DNA of 42,432 nucleotides from Enterovirga rhinocerotis (lineage in GTDB: Bacteria; Pseudomonadota; Alphaproteobacteria; Rhizobiales; Beijerinckiaceae): NCBI RefSeq assembly GCF_004363955.1, contig NZ_SNZR01000020.1, forward strand, positions 1 to 42,432. Direction: 5' to 3'. Of this stretch, positions 23,796 to 32,886 are shown piece by piece (within the stretch, counting starts at the first letter, position 1; every line of letters begins with the position of its first letter). A model generated the notes under the pieces. That model worked only from the letters and a program-made list of their open reading frames with translations, was not told where the DNA came from and did no database searches. A program made the position numbers and the translations under genes.

Positions 23796-24199
23796 CGAGC
23801 CCTCGACTCGCGCCCGCATTCCGCCATCGGCGGCGTTCGGCATTGGCGAGTTCAACCTGGAGCAGGCCCTCATCCGGCGCCCTATCGCGCGATAGGCGGA
23901 TAGTGTCATCCTCGATGCGAAGCCGATTTCCCGGACCTGACGGGTACGGCTCTTCCGCCGATAGCTTGCCAGCCAGGTCGAAGGCTGGCGACAGTTGTGC
24001 GGTCGCGAGAGACCAGTTCAGCGCCGGATGGTGTCATGCTCGGCGATCTGTCGCGCGAGCATGGTTCCGGTCGAGCGCATTGGCGGCGTCCGAGTCTGCA
24101 TGTGGAAGCGGACCTTGCGCGTGCTGCCGATCCCAATTTTTTGCGGGCCTTCGATGAGCCCGATTGTGCAAGGAGGAACTTCGCGACCGATTTCGTGCC
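23796..24199. other. Gap without a recognised gene; contains a 16-bp perfect palindrome
   Basis: I see no supported gene in this gap between the convergent LysR and RND-pump genes. Short open frames exist on both strands but none has family features or a good ribosome site. At 23881-23896 there is CCTATCGCGCGATAGG, a perfect palindrome with a TATCGCGCGATA core that looks like a repressor operator. No promoter-facing gene start is close to it, so it may be a leftover of a lost gene. Confidence 0.45.
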
Positions 24200-27100
24200 T
24201 CACTGCTTCGGGCTGACAGGCCCACGCCTCGAGAGGCGGGCGATCAGGACGTACAGCAACGGCGTCACGAACACGGCCAGCACGGTTGCGGTCACCATGC
24301 CGCCAAGGACGCCCGTTCCGATGGCACGCTGACTGTTCATACTGGCGCCCGTCGCAATGGCGAGCGGCACGACGCCCAGGATGAAGGCGAGCGACGTCAT
24401 CACGATGGGCCGGAAACGAAGCTGGCAGGCCTCCAGGGCCGCGTCGCGCACCGACTTTCCGTGCGCGACGAGGTCCTTAGCAACCTCGATGATCAGGATG
24501 GCGTTTTTGGCCGTGAGGCCGATCACCGTGATCAGGCCCACCTTGAAGTAGACGTCGTTCGGCATGTCCCGGAGCAGGGTTGCGAACACCGCCCCGACGA
24601 CCCCCGTGGGCACCACCAGCAAGACCGCAAACGGGATCGACCAGCTTTCGTACAGCGCCGCGAGGCAGAGGAAGACGCAGAAGAGCGCGAGCGCCAGGAG
24701 GTAGACCGCCTGACTGCCCGAAAGCTTCTCCTGCAGCGACTGTCCGGTCCAGGCAAAGTCGAAACCCTGCGGGAGCTGCCGGGCGAGCCGTTCCATCTCA
24801 GTCATGGCGTCACCGCTCGCGTAGCCGGGTGCCGCCGTGCCGCCGAACTTGATGCTGGGATAGCCATTGAAGCCCACGACCTGGGAGGGCCCTATGGTCC
24901 ACTGCAGGCGCGAGAACGAGGCCATAGGCACCATTTGCCCCTTACTGTTTCGGACAAAGAGGTCGAGCAGATCCTCCGCCTTCATGCGCCGGCTGGCCTC
25001 GGCCTGAACGATCACCCGTTGCATGCGAGATTGGTTCGGAAAATCATTGACATAGGCAGAACCGAGGCTGGTCGTCAGCGTGTCGTTGATGTCCGCGAAG
25101 GTGACGCCGAGGGCGTTCGCCTTCTCCCGATCGATCAGGAGCTCGACTTGCGGCGCACTCGGCAATCCCTCGACATAGACGGCCTGAAGGATCGGACTCC
25201 TGCCGGCCGCGGCAAGAAGCTGATCACGGGCGGCGGCCAAAGCCGCGTGCCCCAATTGCCCTTTGTCCTGGAGGCGGAAGCTGAACCCGCTGGAGTTGCC
25301 GAGAGAGTCGATCGCGGGAGGGGCGAGGGTCATCGCGGTTGCGTCGGCGATGCCCGCCAGTGCGGCGTTCGCCCGCGCGCTGATCGCATCGGCCGATGCG
25401 TCCGCGCCGCGCTCCGCCCAGTCCTTCAGAGTCACGAAGGAGAGCGCCGCGTTCTGGCCCTGCCCCGAGAACCCGTATCCGACGAGCATCACACGCTGCG
25501 TGACTCCTGGCTCCGCTGCGAAATGCTCCTCGACCTTCTTGACGACGTCGAGCGTGCGGCCAGCCGAGCTTTCAGGCGGCGTCTGGGCGTCGACGATGAC
25601 GTAGCCTTGGTCCTCGGTCGGCAGGAAACTCGAGGGCATTCGCAGATAACCCCACCCCAGCGCCGCCAAAAGGGCCGCATAGACGACGAGGAAGCGTCCT
25701 GGCCGGCCGAGGATGCCCTCGACCCCCGCGACATACCGCCTGGTCGTCCATGCGAAGATCCGGTTGAACCAACCGAAGAAGCCACCCTTGCCGTGGCCGT
25801 GGCCGGACTTCATGGGCTTCAGCAGCGTCGCGCAGAGGGCCGGCGTCAGTGACAGGGCGAGGAAGGCCGAGAAGGCGATGGACGTCGCCATGGTGACCGA
25901 GAACTGGCGGTAGATCACGCCGACCGAGCCGGGGAAGAAGGCCAGCGGCACGAAGACTGCGATCAGGACCGACGTGATGCCGACGATGGCGCCGGTGATC
26001 TGCCCCATCGCCTTGCGTGTGGCGTCGCGCGGAGAGAGGCCCTCCTCGGCCATGATGCGCTCGACATTCTCGACCACCACGATGGCGTCGTCGACCAGGA
26101 TGCCGATGGCGAGCACCATCGCGAACATCGTCAGGACGTTGATGGAGAAGCCGGCGATGAGAAGCGCGCCGCAGGTCGCGAGCAGTGCGACCGGCACCAC
26201 GATGGCGGGGATGATCGTGTAGCGGACGTTCTGGAGGAACAGGAACATGACCGCGAAGACCAGTGCCATGGCCTCCGCCAGGGTCATCAGGACCTTCCGG
26301 ATCGAGACCTCGACGAACGGAGTCGTGTCGTACGGGACCTGCACGACGACGTTGGCCGGCAGACTACGCTGCAGTTCGGCGATCTTGGCACGTACGCCCT
26401 TAGCTGCGGCCAGGGCGTTGCCGCCGGGCGCGAGTTGCACGCCGATGCCGGCCGCCGGCCGCCCGTCCAAGCGCGTCTGCATGGCGTAGGTCTGGCCCGC
26501 GAGCTCGACCGACGCCACGTCTCGGAGGCGCACCACCGAGCCGTCCGGGTTCGCGCGCAGGACGATCTCTTCGAACTCCCGGACAGTCGTGAGCTGCCCT
26601 CGGACCAGCACGTTCGCGGCGATGCGCTGATCATCTGTCGCCGGCTGCGCGCCGACGATGCCTGAGGCGATCTGAGCATTCTGCGCACCGACCGCTGCCG
26701 TGACATCCGCCGGCGTCAGGTTGAGGCCGACGAGGCGGGCCGGATCGATCCAGATCCGCATCGCCTTCTCGGACGAGAACAGGGTGGCTCGACCGACGCC
26801 GGGCACGCGGCGGAGCTCGCCCAGGATGCGCCGCGCCGCTACGTCGCCGAGATCAGTCTCTGACATCGTGCCGTCCTTCGAGCTGACGGTCGCGAACATG
26901 AGGAAGCTGGTGCTCGCCTCTTCGACGATGACGCCCTGCTGGGTGACCGCGCGCGGAAGCCGCGCCTCAATGCGCTTGATGCGGTTCTGGACCGCAACGG
27001 TCGCGTCCGAGGCGTTGGAGCCCGGCGCGAAGGACGCGTTGATCTGAGTGGCGCCGGACGAGTCGCTGGTGGACTCGAAGTACATCAGGCCCGGAATGCC

Positions 27101-27310
27101 GTTCAGTTCCTCCTCGATGATGCGCGTGACGCCGTCGTAGAGACGCTCGGGTGGCGCTCCGGGATAGGTCGCAGTCACCTGGATCGTGACGGGCGCGACA
27201 TCCGGGTACTGAGAGATCGGCAGCGAGAAGACGGAGATCGCGCCCGCCAGCACCATGAAGATCGAGATCGCCCAGGCAAAGATCGGACGGTCGATGAAGA
27301 ACGAGGTCAT
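24200..27310 (-). CDS. RND efflux pump inner-membrane subunit (HAE1/AcrB type)
   Basis: This 1036-residue protein has the standard length. The N-terminus MTSFFIDRPIFAWAISIFM is the first transmembrane helix and its preceding loop. The proton-relay motif GILVDDAIVVVENVERIM lies at about residue 405 with the paired aspartates present. The two large periplasmic loops (about 30-335 and 560-870) and the late helices (LITVIGLTAKNAILIIEV) are all there. It exports hydrophobic compounds in exchange for protons, together with the adaptor encoded just upstream. The adaptor stop is four bases before this ATG, so the genes are co-transcribed. No outer-membrane TolC-like gene is adjacent. Substrates are unknown. 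Confidence 0.95.
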   Translation of the reverse strand: MTSFFIDRPIFAWAISIFMVLAGAISVFSLPISQYPDVAPVTIQVTATYPGAPPERLYDGVTRIIEEELNGIPGLMYFESTSDSSGATQINASFAPGSNASDATVAVQNRIKRIEARLPRAVTQQGVIVEEASTSFLMFATVSSKDGTMSETDLGDVAARRILGELRRVPGVGRATLFSSEKAMRIWIDPARLVGLNLTPADVTAAVGAQNAQIASGIVGAQPATDDQRIAANVLVRGQLTTVREFEEIVLRANPDGSVVRLRDVASVELAGQTYAMQTRLDGRPAAGIGVQLAPGGNALAAAKGVRAKIAELQRSLPANVVVQVPYDTTPFVEVSIRKVLMTLAEAMALVFAVMFLFLQNVRYTIIPAIVVPVALLATCGALLIAGFSINVLTMFAMVLAIGILVDDAIVVVENVERIMAEEGLSPRDATRKAMGQITGAIVGITSVLIAVFVPLAFFPGSVGVIYRQFSVTMATSIAFSAFLALSLTPALCATLLKPMKSGHGHGKGGFFGWFNRIFAWTTRRYVAGVEGILGRPGRFLVVYAALLAALGWGYLRMPSSFLPTEDQGYVIVDAQTPPESSAGRTLDVVKKVEEHFAAEPGVTQRVMLVGYGFSGQGQNAALSFVTLKDWAERGADASADAISARANAALAGIADATAMTLAPPAIDSLGNSSGFSFRLQDKGQLGHAALAAARDQLLAAAGRSPILQAVYVEGLPSAPQVELLIDREKANALGVTFADINDTLTTSLGSAYVNDFPNQSRMQRVIVQAEASRRMKAEDLLDLFVRNSKGQMVPMASFSRLQWTIGPSQVVGFNGYPSIKFGGTAAPGYASGDAMTEMERLARQLPQGFDFAWTGQSLQEKLSGSQAVYLLALALFCVFLCLAALYESWSIPFAVLLVVPTGVVGAVFATLLRDMPNDVYFKVGLITVIGLTAKNAILIIEVAKDLVAHGKSVRDAALEACQLRFRPIVMTSLAFILGVVPLAIATGASMNSQRAIGTGVLGGMVTATVLAVFVTPLLYVLIARLSRRGPVSPKQ

Positions 27311-27314
27311 GGTC

Positions 27315-28472
27315 TCACCGATCAGGGCGGGTGGGCACGGGGCGCTCGGGCGCCGGTTTCCAAGGCACGGGGGCGACGGTCGCGCCGGGCCGGATCTTCT
27401 GGAATCCCTCGACGACGACGGTTTCGCCCGGCTCCAGCCCTTCCTCGACGAGCCAGCCGGCCTCGGTCAGCGCGCCCGTTCGGAGCGGGCGCAAGGCGAG
27501 CCTGCCGCCCTCCTCAACGACGTAGGCCTGCGCTTCGCCGGCGCTGCTGCGCTGGATAGCCTGCGCCGGCACCAAGACCGCGCCCGACTTCACGCCCCGG
27601 GGAACTCGCACGCGGACGTAGGTACCGGGAAGCAACGTGCCCTTCGTGTTTGGGAGGGTCGCGCGCAAGCTAACCTGTCCCGTTCCCGGATCGACCGTGA
27701 CGTCGCTGAACAACAGACGTCCGGTGTCTCCGAAGGGTTCGCCCAGTATGTCGACCAAGCGGACCTCTGTGGGACCGGAGGCCGTCCGCTCGGCGAGGCC
27801 GGGGTCCGAGGCCGGTTGTGCAAAGTCGGCATAGATCGGATCGATCTGCTGCACGGTGGCGAGGTGCGTCGCGTCGTTCTGCCCAACGAGCGCCCCTTCG
27901 GTCACCAGCGCCCGTCCGATCCGCCCGTCGATGGGGGCACGCACCGTCGCGTAGTCGAGGTTGATACGGGCCCGGTCGAGTTGGGCTTTCGCCGCGGCGA
28001 CGTCGGCCTCCGCCTGCCGAAGTGTGGCGACGGCGACGTCGTTCTGGGCAGAACTCGCCACTTGCCGCTCGATCAGCGTGTCCACACGGTCCGCAGCGCG
28101 CTTGGCCAGGACACGGGTCGCCTCGGCCCGCGCCAAGGCCGCGGCGCGTGCGTCGAGCTCGGCATTGTAGACGGCCGGATCGATCCGGAACAGGACGTCG
28201 CCGCGCTTGACCGTAGCGCCTTCGACGAAAGCTCGCTCCTGCACGATGCCGGCCACCTGCGCGCGGACCTCGGCTACCCGCGTTGAGGCGAGGCGTCCCG
28301 GCAAGTCCATCGTCATCGGGACTGTCGCGGCTTGCGCGTTCACGCTCGCGACCTGGATCGGCGGCGTCTCGGCACCCGACTGGTCCTGTGAGGCCGGCTG
28401 GCAGCTGGCGAGTGCTAGCGCGAGGCAGGACGCGGCGAGCGGAAGGAAACGGCGGACATGCCGGGACATCAA
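27315..28472 (-). CDS. RND efflux periplasmic adaptor (MFP family), lipoprotein
   Basis: This 385-residue protein has a lipoprotein signal with lipobox LALASC (Cys about 24). The biotinyl-lipoyl-like segment RVAEVRAQVAGIVQERAFVEGATVKRGDVLF lies near 65-95. An alpha hairpin follows (RAEATRVLAKRAADRVDTLI), and then the partner strand ATVRAPIDGRIGRALVTEGALV. These are features of AcrA/MexA-type adaptors. It bridges the inner-membrane pump, encoded immediately downstream, to an outer-membrane channel encoded elsewhere. The gene lies 19 bases after the TetR gene stop on the same strand, giving an operon tetR-adaptor-pump. Starts at 28472 or 28469 (adjacent ATGs) cannot be separated. Confidence 0.94.
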   Translation of the reverse strand: MMSRHVRRFLPLAASCLALALASCQPASQDQSGAETPPIQVASVNAQAATVPMTMDLPGRLASTRVAEVRAQVAGIVQERAFVEGATVKRGDVLFRIDPAVYNAELDARAAALARAEATRVLAKRAADRVDTLIERQVASSAQNDVAVATLRQAEADVAAAKAQLDRARINLDYATVRAPIDGRIGRALVTEGALVGQNDATHLATVQQIDPIYADFAQPASDPGLAERTASGPTEVRLVDILGEPFGDTGRLLFSDVTVDPGTGQVSLRATLPNTKGTLLPGTYVRVRVPRGVKSGAVLVPAQAIQRSSAGEAQAYVVEEGGRLALRPLRTGALTEAGWLVEEGLEPGETVVVEGFQKIRPGATVAPVPWKPAPERPVPTRPDR

Positions 28473-28491
28473 GGAATTCCTGCGAGGTTGT

Positions 28492-29055
28492 TCAGATCTT
28501 GCGGGTCATCGCGACAAGGCGTTCGCGCAAGGCGGAAAGATCGGGCATCGGACCGCCGTCGTCGCGCAGGAGCGCAGCCAGCCACGCCCCGTCTGCGGCC
28601 AGGCGAGCGACTTGGAGGTGGGGCTCGTCGTCGGTCGCGCGATGCCGTTCGATGCTTCTTGCGAGCCACTCACCCGTCATCCTGCGCAGGCTTGGTGCGG
28701 CGAGTGTCGAAACGTAGAGCGCCGTCCACTGACTCCCGTGGTTCAGCATGAGATCGTCGAGCACGACTTTGACATAGGCACGAGTGTAGCGACCACGCGG
28801 CTCCGGATCGTCGGCCATGGCCGCATCGATGTTGGAGCCCATCTGCTCCATGAGATCACCGACCACGCCCTCGATGAGGGCTTGCTTGTTCGCGAAGTGA
28901 TGGAAAAGGGCACCCTTCGTGACCCCTGCCGCTTCGCAGACGGCCTGCACTGTAACGGCTGCAAGCCCCTGCTCGAGGGCGAGCTTGGCAGCACAGTCGA
29001 TGAGTGCGCGCCGGACCAGCTCTGGCTGCTTCTTCCGGCGGGGTGAGGCAAGCAC
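28492..29055 (-). CDS. TetR-family repressor of the RND operon (inferred)
   Basis: From the GTG at 29055 the protein is 187 residues. The N-terminal helix-turn-helix is ALIDCAAKLALEQGLAAVTV followed by VCEAAGVTKGALFHHFANKQALIEGV, a textbook TetR pattern. A C-terminal ligand domain follows. The frame is open upstream to 29181, but that extra part is arginine-rich and unlike TetR, so I prefer the GTG. It is the first gene of a tetR-adaptor-pump operon on the minus strand. It should repress the operon through the palindrome at 29241-29258; release by a pump substrate is the usual model but is inferred here. Confidence 0.9.
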   Translation of the reverse strand: MLASPRRKKQPELVRRALIDCAAKLALEQGLAAVTVQAVCEAAGVTKGALFHHFANKQALIEGVVGDLMEQMGSNIDAAMADDPEPRGRYTRAYVKVVLDDLMLNHGSQWTALYVSTLAAPSLRRMTGEWLARSIERHRATDDEPHLQVARLAADGAWLAALLRDDGGPMPDLSALRERLVAMTRKI

Positions 29056-29057
29056 CT

Positions 29058-29240
29058 TCAGTGCCCCGTCGAGAAGCGAGAGTGCTGCATCGCCACGCCG
29101 CCGCCTACGATCATTGAGATGCCGACGGCGCACCAGATCGTGCAGGCGCCTCCGAGAGGCACCACGCGCAGTGCGGCGCATAGGGCGGAGTAGGCGGCTA
29201 TAGGGCTCATGGGATCGCTAAAGCTGAATATCTTTGCCAA
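29058..29240 (-). pseudogene. Possible remnant of a small-multidrug-resistance (SMR) gene
   Basis: A 60-codon frame between the operator and tetR contains MSPIAAYSALCAALRVVPLGGACTIWCAVGISMIV (split here only by family reading). The part ALRVVPLG..CTIWCAVGI resembles helix 2 of EmrE/SugE proteins (ALK.LPLG.AYAIW.GIG). Only one of four helices is recognisable, and the rest is missing or degenerate. It could also be a chance open frame or an untranslated leader. Confidence 0.25.
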
Positions 29241-29258
29241 ATACCAACCGACCGGTAT
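29241..29258. promoter_or_regulatory. TetR-like operator upstream of the RND operon
   Basis: ATACC-AACCGACC-GGTAT is a palindromic site in an AT-rich patch, of the kind bound by TetR repressors of RND pumps. It lies about 185 bases upstream of the tetR start, so the operon would have a long leader. Autorepression by the TetR protein is inferred. Confidence 0.6.
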
Positions 29259-29515
29259 CTTTCAAGGAGTTTGGTGTGTGCCCCGGCACGTCGCGGTGCA
29301 TTCGGGCTGCGACGCGGTTGCGCTCCTCATCGAGGCGAAAGGCGCTGACCGCTAAGAGGTGACAGAAGGGGACCGCAGCGATCCGACCGCGCCAATGGCG
29401 ATCACTCGCAGTTCCCGATTGCAAGGCCGCTTCAGCTTTCGACCGATCCCGCCGAAGGAGTCCGCAGACTCCTGCGGTCGGACCGGCTGCCATGGCGGAG
29501 AAGGTCTGGGGATTC

Positions 29516-29638
29516 TTAGCCCATCTCGGGCCGGGCCATCTCGGGCCGGGGCACCGGGATCAGCTTTGCGAGCTTGCGGAGGTTCTGAGCTGTGGCGGCG
29601 ATGTGGAATTCCTCGCGGCTCCGTTCGGTGTCAAACGG
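29516..29638 (-). pseudogene. C-terminal fragment of an IS1182-like transposase
   Basis: On the minus strand, 40 codons read PFDTERSREEFHIAATAQNLRKL and continue to ALIPVPRPEM-like residues before a TAA at 29518-29516. The pattern EEFHIAA.AQNLRKLAKLIP is the typical C-terminus of IS1182-family transposases. The rest of the element is missing, and the flanks 29259-29515 and 29639-29787 hold no gene I can support. Confidence 0.5.
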
Positions 29639-29787
29639 CGTCGAAAAGTTGCACGCCGTTTGAGAGTAGACGGCAGCAATTGATCCGCAGGGCTCTGTCC
29701 GGCCGCAGGAATTGTTGCTTCGCCCTAGGTTGGTCTATTCGCTGGGCCGGAGACCGCGAGCAGAGTGCGGACTAAACGCTCATCACG

Positions 29788-30777
29788 CTAAGCTCCCGCC
29801 GACAACCTAGCATCCCATCGCCCTGAACTCACCATGTCCGATATCTCGGCTTTCACTGCACCGAATAGGGCCTCAGCCGCCGGGGTGATCGGCTTCAGAT
29901 CGTTCCGGCATAGGGAGACGACCCAGCTCAAGCTCGGTTTTTCGATCCTGAGGACGGACGTGTAGCCGCTCATCGCTTCTAGGCGCGCCGCCGCCATAGG
30001 CAGGATGCTGACTCCCCTGCCCGCGTGTGCGAGTTCGATCATCAGGCTAAGCGCATCGACCTCGATGAAGCGCGGCGGATTGAGGCCAGCCTCATGGGCA
30101 AGCGTCCGGATGACGTGAGGAGGATGGGGCACGATCAACGGATGTTTCGACAGTTCGGCAATGGTGATCGAACTGCGCCCGATCCAAGAGGGCGGCCCGA
30201 TCGCGAACAAATCCTCCGTGAGGAGTTCCGTGACCGCGATGATCTTGCTCGGCCGGGGACCGTAGAGGATGGCCAGGTCGATCGTCCCGCTCAGCATCCA
30301 TTCGTGCAGGAAGGCGCTAAACCCCTCGACGATACGGAGGGAGACGCCTGGATAGGCCTGGGCGAAGCGCTCGAAGAACGGCTCCGCGAAGCGCCAGGCC
30401 AAAGGGCTCGGTACGCCTAGTGTCGCTGCGCCCGTCACGCCCGGACGCGCGATCCGATCGCCAACCTCCGTCCGCAACTGTTCGACGTCGCCGAGAAGCC
30501 GCTTGAACCGCTCGAACAGAAGGCGCCCGGCATCGGTCATCGACACGCCATGGCCATGCCGGTGGAAGAGCTTCGTGCCGAGCTCCTGTTCCAGCAATCT
30601 GATCTGGCGGCTCAGCGCGGGCTGCGTCACGCGCATGACCGCCGCGGCACGGCTGAAGCTCCGCTGGTCCGCCACATGGATCAGCGCCCGCATCTGGCGG
30701 AGATCCAAGCTCAGAACCTTCGCCGAGCGACGAGTATCTCCGTCATTGTCTGGTCCATGCGATGCGTCCGACCTCAC
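29788..30777 (-). CDS. LysR-family transcriptional regulator
   Basis: This 329-residue protein has a winged helix at about residues 22-82 (LRQMRALIHVADQRSFSRAA, VTQPALSRQIRLLEQELG) and a LysR ligand domain (GAATLGVPSPLAWRFAEPFF; GRGVSILPMAAARLEAM). The first 20 residues before LSLDLRQ are unusual for the family, so a later start, for example a TTG near 30708, is possible. It lies 64 bases downstream of the FAD monooxygenase gene on the same strand and is probably co-transcribed. It may control the monooxygenase operon and the divergent genes through the T-N11-A palindrome at 32793-32807. Confidence 0.9.
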   Translation of the reverse strand: MRSDASHGPDNDGDTRRSAKVLSLDLRQMRALIHVADQRSFSRAAAVMRVTQPALSRQIRLLEQELGTKLFHRHGHGVSMTDAGRLLFERFKRLLGDVEQLRTEVGDRIARPGVTGAATLGVPSPLAWRFAEPFFERFAQAYPGVSLRIVEGFSAFLHEWMLSGTIDLAILYGPRPSKIIAVTELLTEDLFAIGPPSWIGRSSITIAELSKHPLIVPHPPHVIRTLAHEAGLNPPRFIEVDALSLMIELAHAGRGVSILPMAAARLEAMSGYTSVLRIEKPSLSWVVSLCRNDLKPITPAAEALFGAVKAEISDMVSSGRWDARLSAGA

Positions 30778-30841
30778 GCGGTGTTCTTGCGACCGGACGA
30801 TAGCGCGAGCGCGCGGCCAACGCGAACCGGCAGCCCCCGCG

Positions 30842-32653
30842 TCAAGCGGGTTCTAGCGTGGGACGGGTGCGGGTCGGCGACGAACCGCTCCGGGATTGTT
30901 CCTGCACCTCGTCGATCAGCCCGAGTTCGCAGGCGAGGATCTGAAGCGCGAGATACTTCGAGAAGATGCGGCACTGCGCCAGACTGCCGGCGTTGAACCA
31001 CAGCCCCGGCTGCGGTGTCCTCTTCCACATATTGCGGAGCTCGCGCTCCTCGCCAAACCCCCAGACCGGTCCGGTCCGGTCAGCGATCTCGTCGCCCAGG
31101 AACTCGCGCACGACATCCTGTTGATTCTTGAACCCGGTCGCGGTGACGAGAAGGTCTACAGGTCGGATGCCGCCGTCCTTCATCCGAATGCCGTCGGGGA
31201 CGAACCGCTCGATGTCCGAATATTGCAGCAGGTCGACCTCACCGCTTACGATCAGATCGGAACAGCCGACGTTGAAATAATAGCCGCCACCGCGTGTCAG
31301 GTACTTCATCTGGAAGCCGGTGCCGTCGTCACCGAAATCCAGCCGGAACCCCCGCGCTTCCAAGGCGCCGAGAAGTTCCTTGTCGGCGGCGCGGATGCTC
31401 GTCGTCAGCTGCTGGTAGCTCCTGATGAGAACAGGATGCGGGACCGCGATCGACAGCAGATCGGCGTCGTCCAGCGGAAGCCCCTCATTATAGAGGCTGT
31501 AGAGCTTCTGCGCTTCCTTCAGGCTGAGCACGGTCGTCGGACTGCGCTGTATCATCGAGACCTTGGCGCCGCTCGCATGAAGATCCTGGGCGACGTCGTG
31601 ACCGCTGTTGCCGGTGCCGAGAACGACGGCGTTTCGCCCCGCCCACCGATGTCCGCTCCCGTAGGCGCCCGAATGCACCACCTCGCCAGCGAAATCCTCA
31701 AGACCGGGCAGCGAAGGCTGGATCGGGATAGCGCTCACTCCCGTCGCAAAGACGACATGGGCGGGCCGGACGATCCGGATCCCGTCCGGCCCGGACACCC
31801 TGATGGTCCATTGGCGCGCACGATCGTCGTAGGAGCCGTCGACCAGGGATGTCTTCGTCCAGACATTCAGATCCATCACATCCGCATAGGACCGGAACCA
31901 GCTGGCGAGCTTGTCCTTCGGCACGAACCGGGGGAACGTCGCGGGAAAAGGCATGTACGGCAGGTGGTTGCCGTACACCTCGTTGTGCAGCGCAAGCGCG
32001 TGGTAGCGGTTTCGCCAGTTGTCGCCGACCTCGTCGTTGCGATCGATGATCAGCGTGTCGATACCGAGCGCTCCCAGCCGAGCACCGATCGTAAGGCCCG
32101 CCTGGCCCGCACCGATCACCAGCACGCGAGGATGCCGGTCTAGATAGCGAGAGCGCTCAGTGCGAATGTCGAGCCAGTTCTTGCCGCCGAACTCGCGCTT
32201 GAAGGCCTCGTCGTCGGGTGCCTGCGAACCCATGACCTCGGGATGATCGTGTATCTCGTCCAGCGCGGTCAGCAGGATCCAGGCTTTCGCCTCGCTCGGC
32301 CTGGCCGGATCGGGCACCAGACGCACAACCCCCGAGCCGCGGCCCACGGAGGTCTCGAAATCGACGAAGGCTTCGACGACGTCGCGCCCGGCTCGCCGAA
32401 CGAGCCGAGGCGCCGTCCGGGCCTCGGAGAGACGGAACGTGCGGATGGAGATCCCTGCGAGCTTGTCATTGAACGCTGCCTCGATCTCGTCCGGCCCGAC
32501 CGCTGTGTCGATGTCCCATTCGAAGCCGCAGATGTCGCGCCAGCTTCCATCTTCGAGAAACAGCGACGCAACACCGCCGAGGGCATTGGCCTGGATCGCC
32601 TTCCAAAACCCTCCGACCCATGTTTCCGCAAGCGTGTTGGGCCGAACCACCAT
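30842..32653 (-). CDS. FAD-dependent monooxygenase with N-terminal NTF2-like domain
   Basis: This 603-residue protein has two parts. Residues about 1-140 look like a SnoaL/NTF2-like domain (GGFWKAIQANALGGVASLF, DGSWRDICGFEWD). Residues about 175-590 form a flavin-containing monooxygenase: FAD site GAGQAG (181-186), FMO fingerprint F-x-G-x3-H-x3-Y (321-331), NADPH site GTGNSG (346-351), and an ATG motif in VTATGFKNQ. Such enzymes oxygenate nitrogen, sulfur or ketone groups; YUCCA-like and Baeyer-Villiger-like relatives exist. The start follows GGGGAG. It diverges from the carboxymuconolactone-decarboxylase-like and transport genes, and the LysR gene lies downstream. The substrate is unknown. 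Confidence 0.9.
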   Translation of the reverse strand: MVVRPNTLAETWVGGFWKAIQANALGGVASLFLEDGSWRDICGFEWDIDTAVGPDEIEAAFNDKLAGISIRTFRLSEARTAPRLVRRAGRDVVEAFVDFETSVGRGSGVVRLVPDPARPSEAKAWILLTALDEIHDHPEVMGSQAPDDEAFKREFGGKNWLDIRTERSRYLDRHPRVLVIGAGQAGLTIGARLGALGIDTLIIDRNDEVGDNWRNRYHALALHNEVYGNHLPYMPFPATFPRFVPKDKLASWFRSYADVMDLNVWTKTSLVDGSYDDRARQWTIRVSGPDGIRIVRPAHVVFATGVSAIPIQPSLPGLEDFAGEVVHSGAYGSGHRWAGRNAVVLGTGNSGHDVAQDLHASGAKVSMIQRSPTTVLSLKEAQKLYSLYNEGLPLDDADLLSIAVPHPVLIRSYQQLTTSIRAADKELLGALEARGFRLDFGDDGTGFQMKYLTRGGGYYFNVGCSDLIVSGEVDLLQYSDIERFVPDGIRMKDGGIRPVDLLVTATGFKNQQDVVREFLGDEIADRTGPVWGFGEERELRNMWKRTPQPGLWFNAGSLAQCRIFSKYLALQILACELGLIDEVQEQSRSGSSPTRTRPTLEPA

Positions 32654-32792
32654 GTCACTCCCCGAAGCGATTGTTATCCGATCCGCGTGGCGAAGCTGCG
32701 CCTAGCCGGCCTGAACAGGGGTTATCCCGCGGCGGAACGATGATGCGAAGGCAGCATGACGGCCCCGGCGGAGTCAAACGGAAAGCACCGAT

Positions 32793-32807
32793 ATAACGAT
32801 CGGTTAT
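32793..32807. promoter_or_regulatory. LysR-type box ATAAC-GATCG-GTTAT
   Basis: This perfect five-base inverted repeat has the T-N11-A layout (T 32794, A 32806). It lies in the 233-base divergent region between the monooxygenase and the CMD-family genes, about 80 bases before the latter. Regulation by the nearby LysR protein is an inference. Confidence 0.55.
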
Positions 32808-32886
32808 TTCGGGTATGCTTGGTTCGGCGTTGAGGATCGGCGGGTCTGCGGCTAGGGTCCTTTAAAATGTTGGGAGGAACCCCGGA

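Noticed and set aside
24164-25852. 562-codon open frame on the plus strand
   Set aside because: It lies opposite the RND pump gene, whose transmembrane and proton-relay motifs are clear; the antisense frame is charged and low-complexity.
29359-29775. 138-codon plus-strand frame
   Set aside because: It overlaps the IS1182-like remnant on the other strand and has no protein-like features.
30896-32143. 415-codon plus-strand frame
   Set aside because: It is antisense to the FAD monooxygenase with its clear FAD and NADPH motifs.
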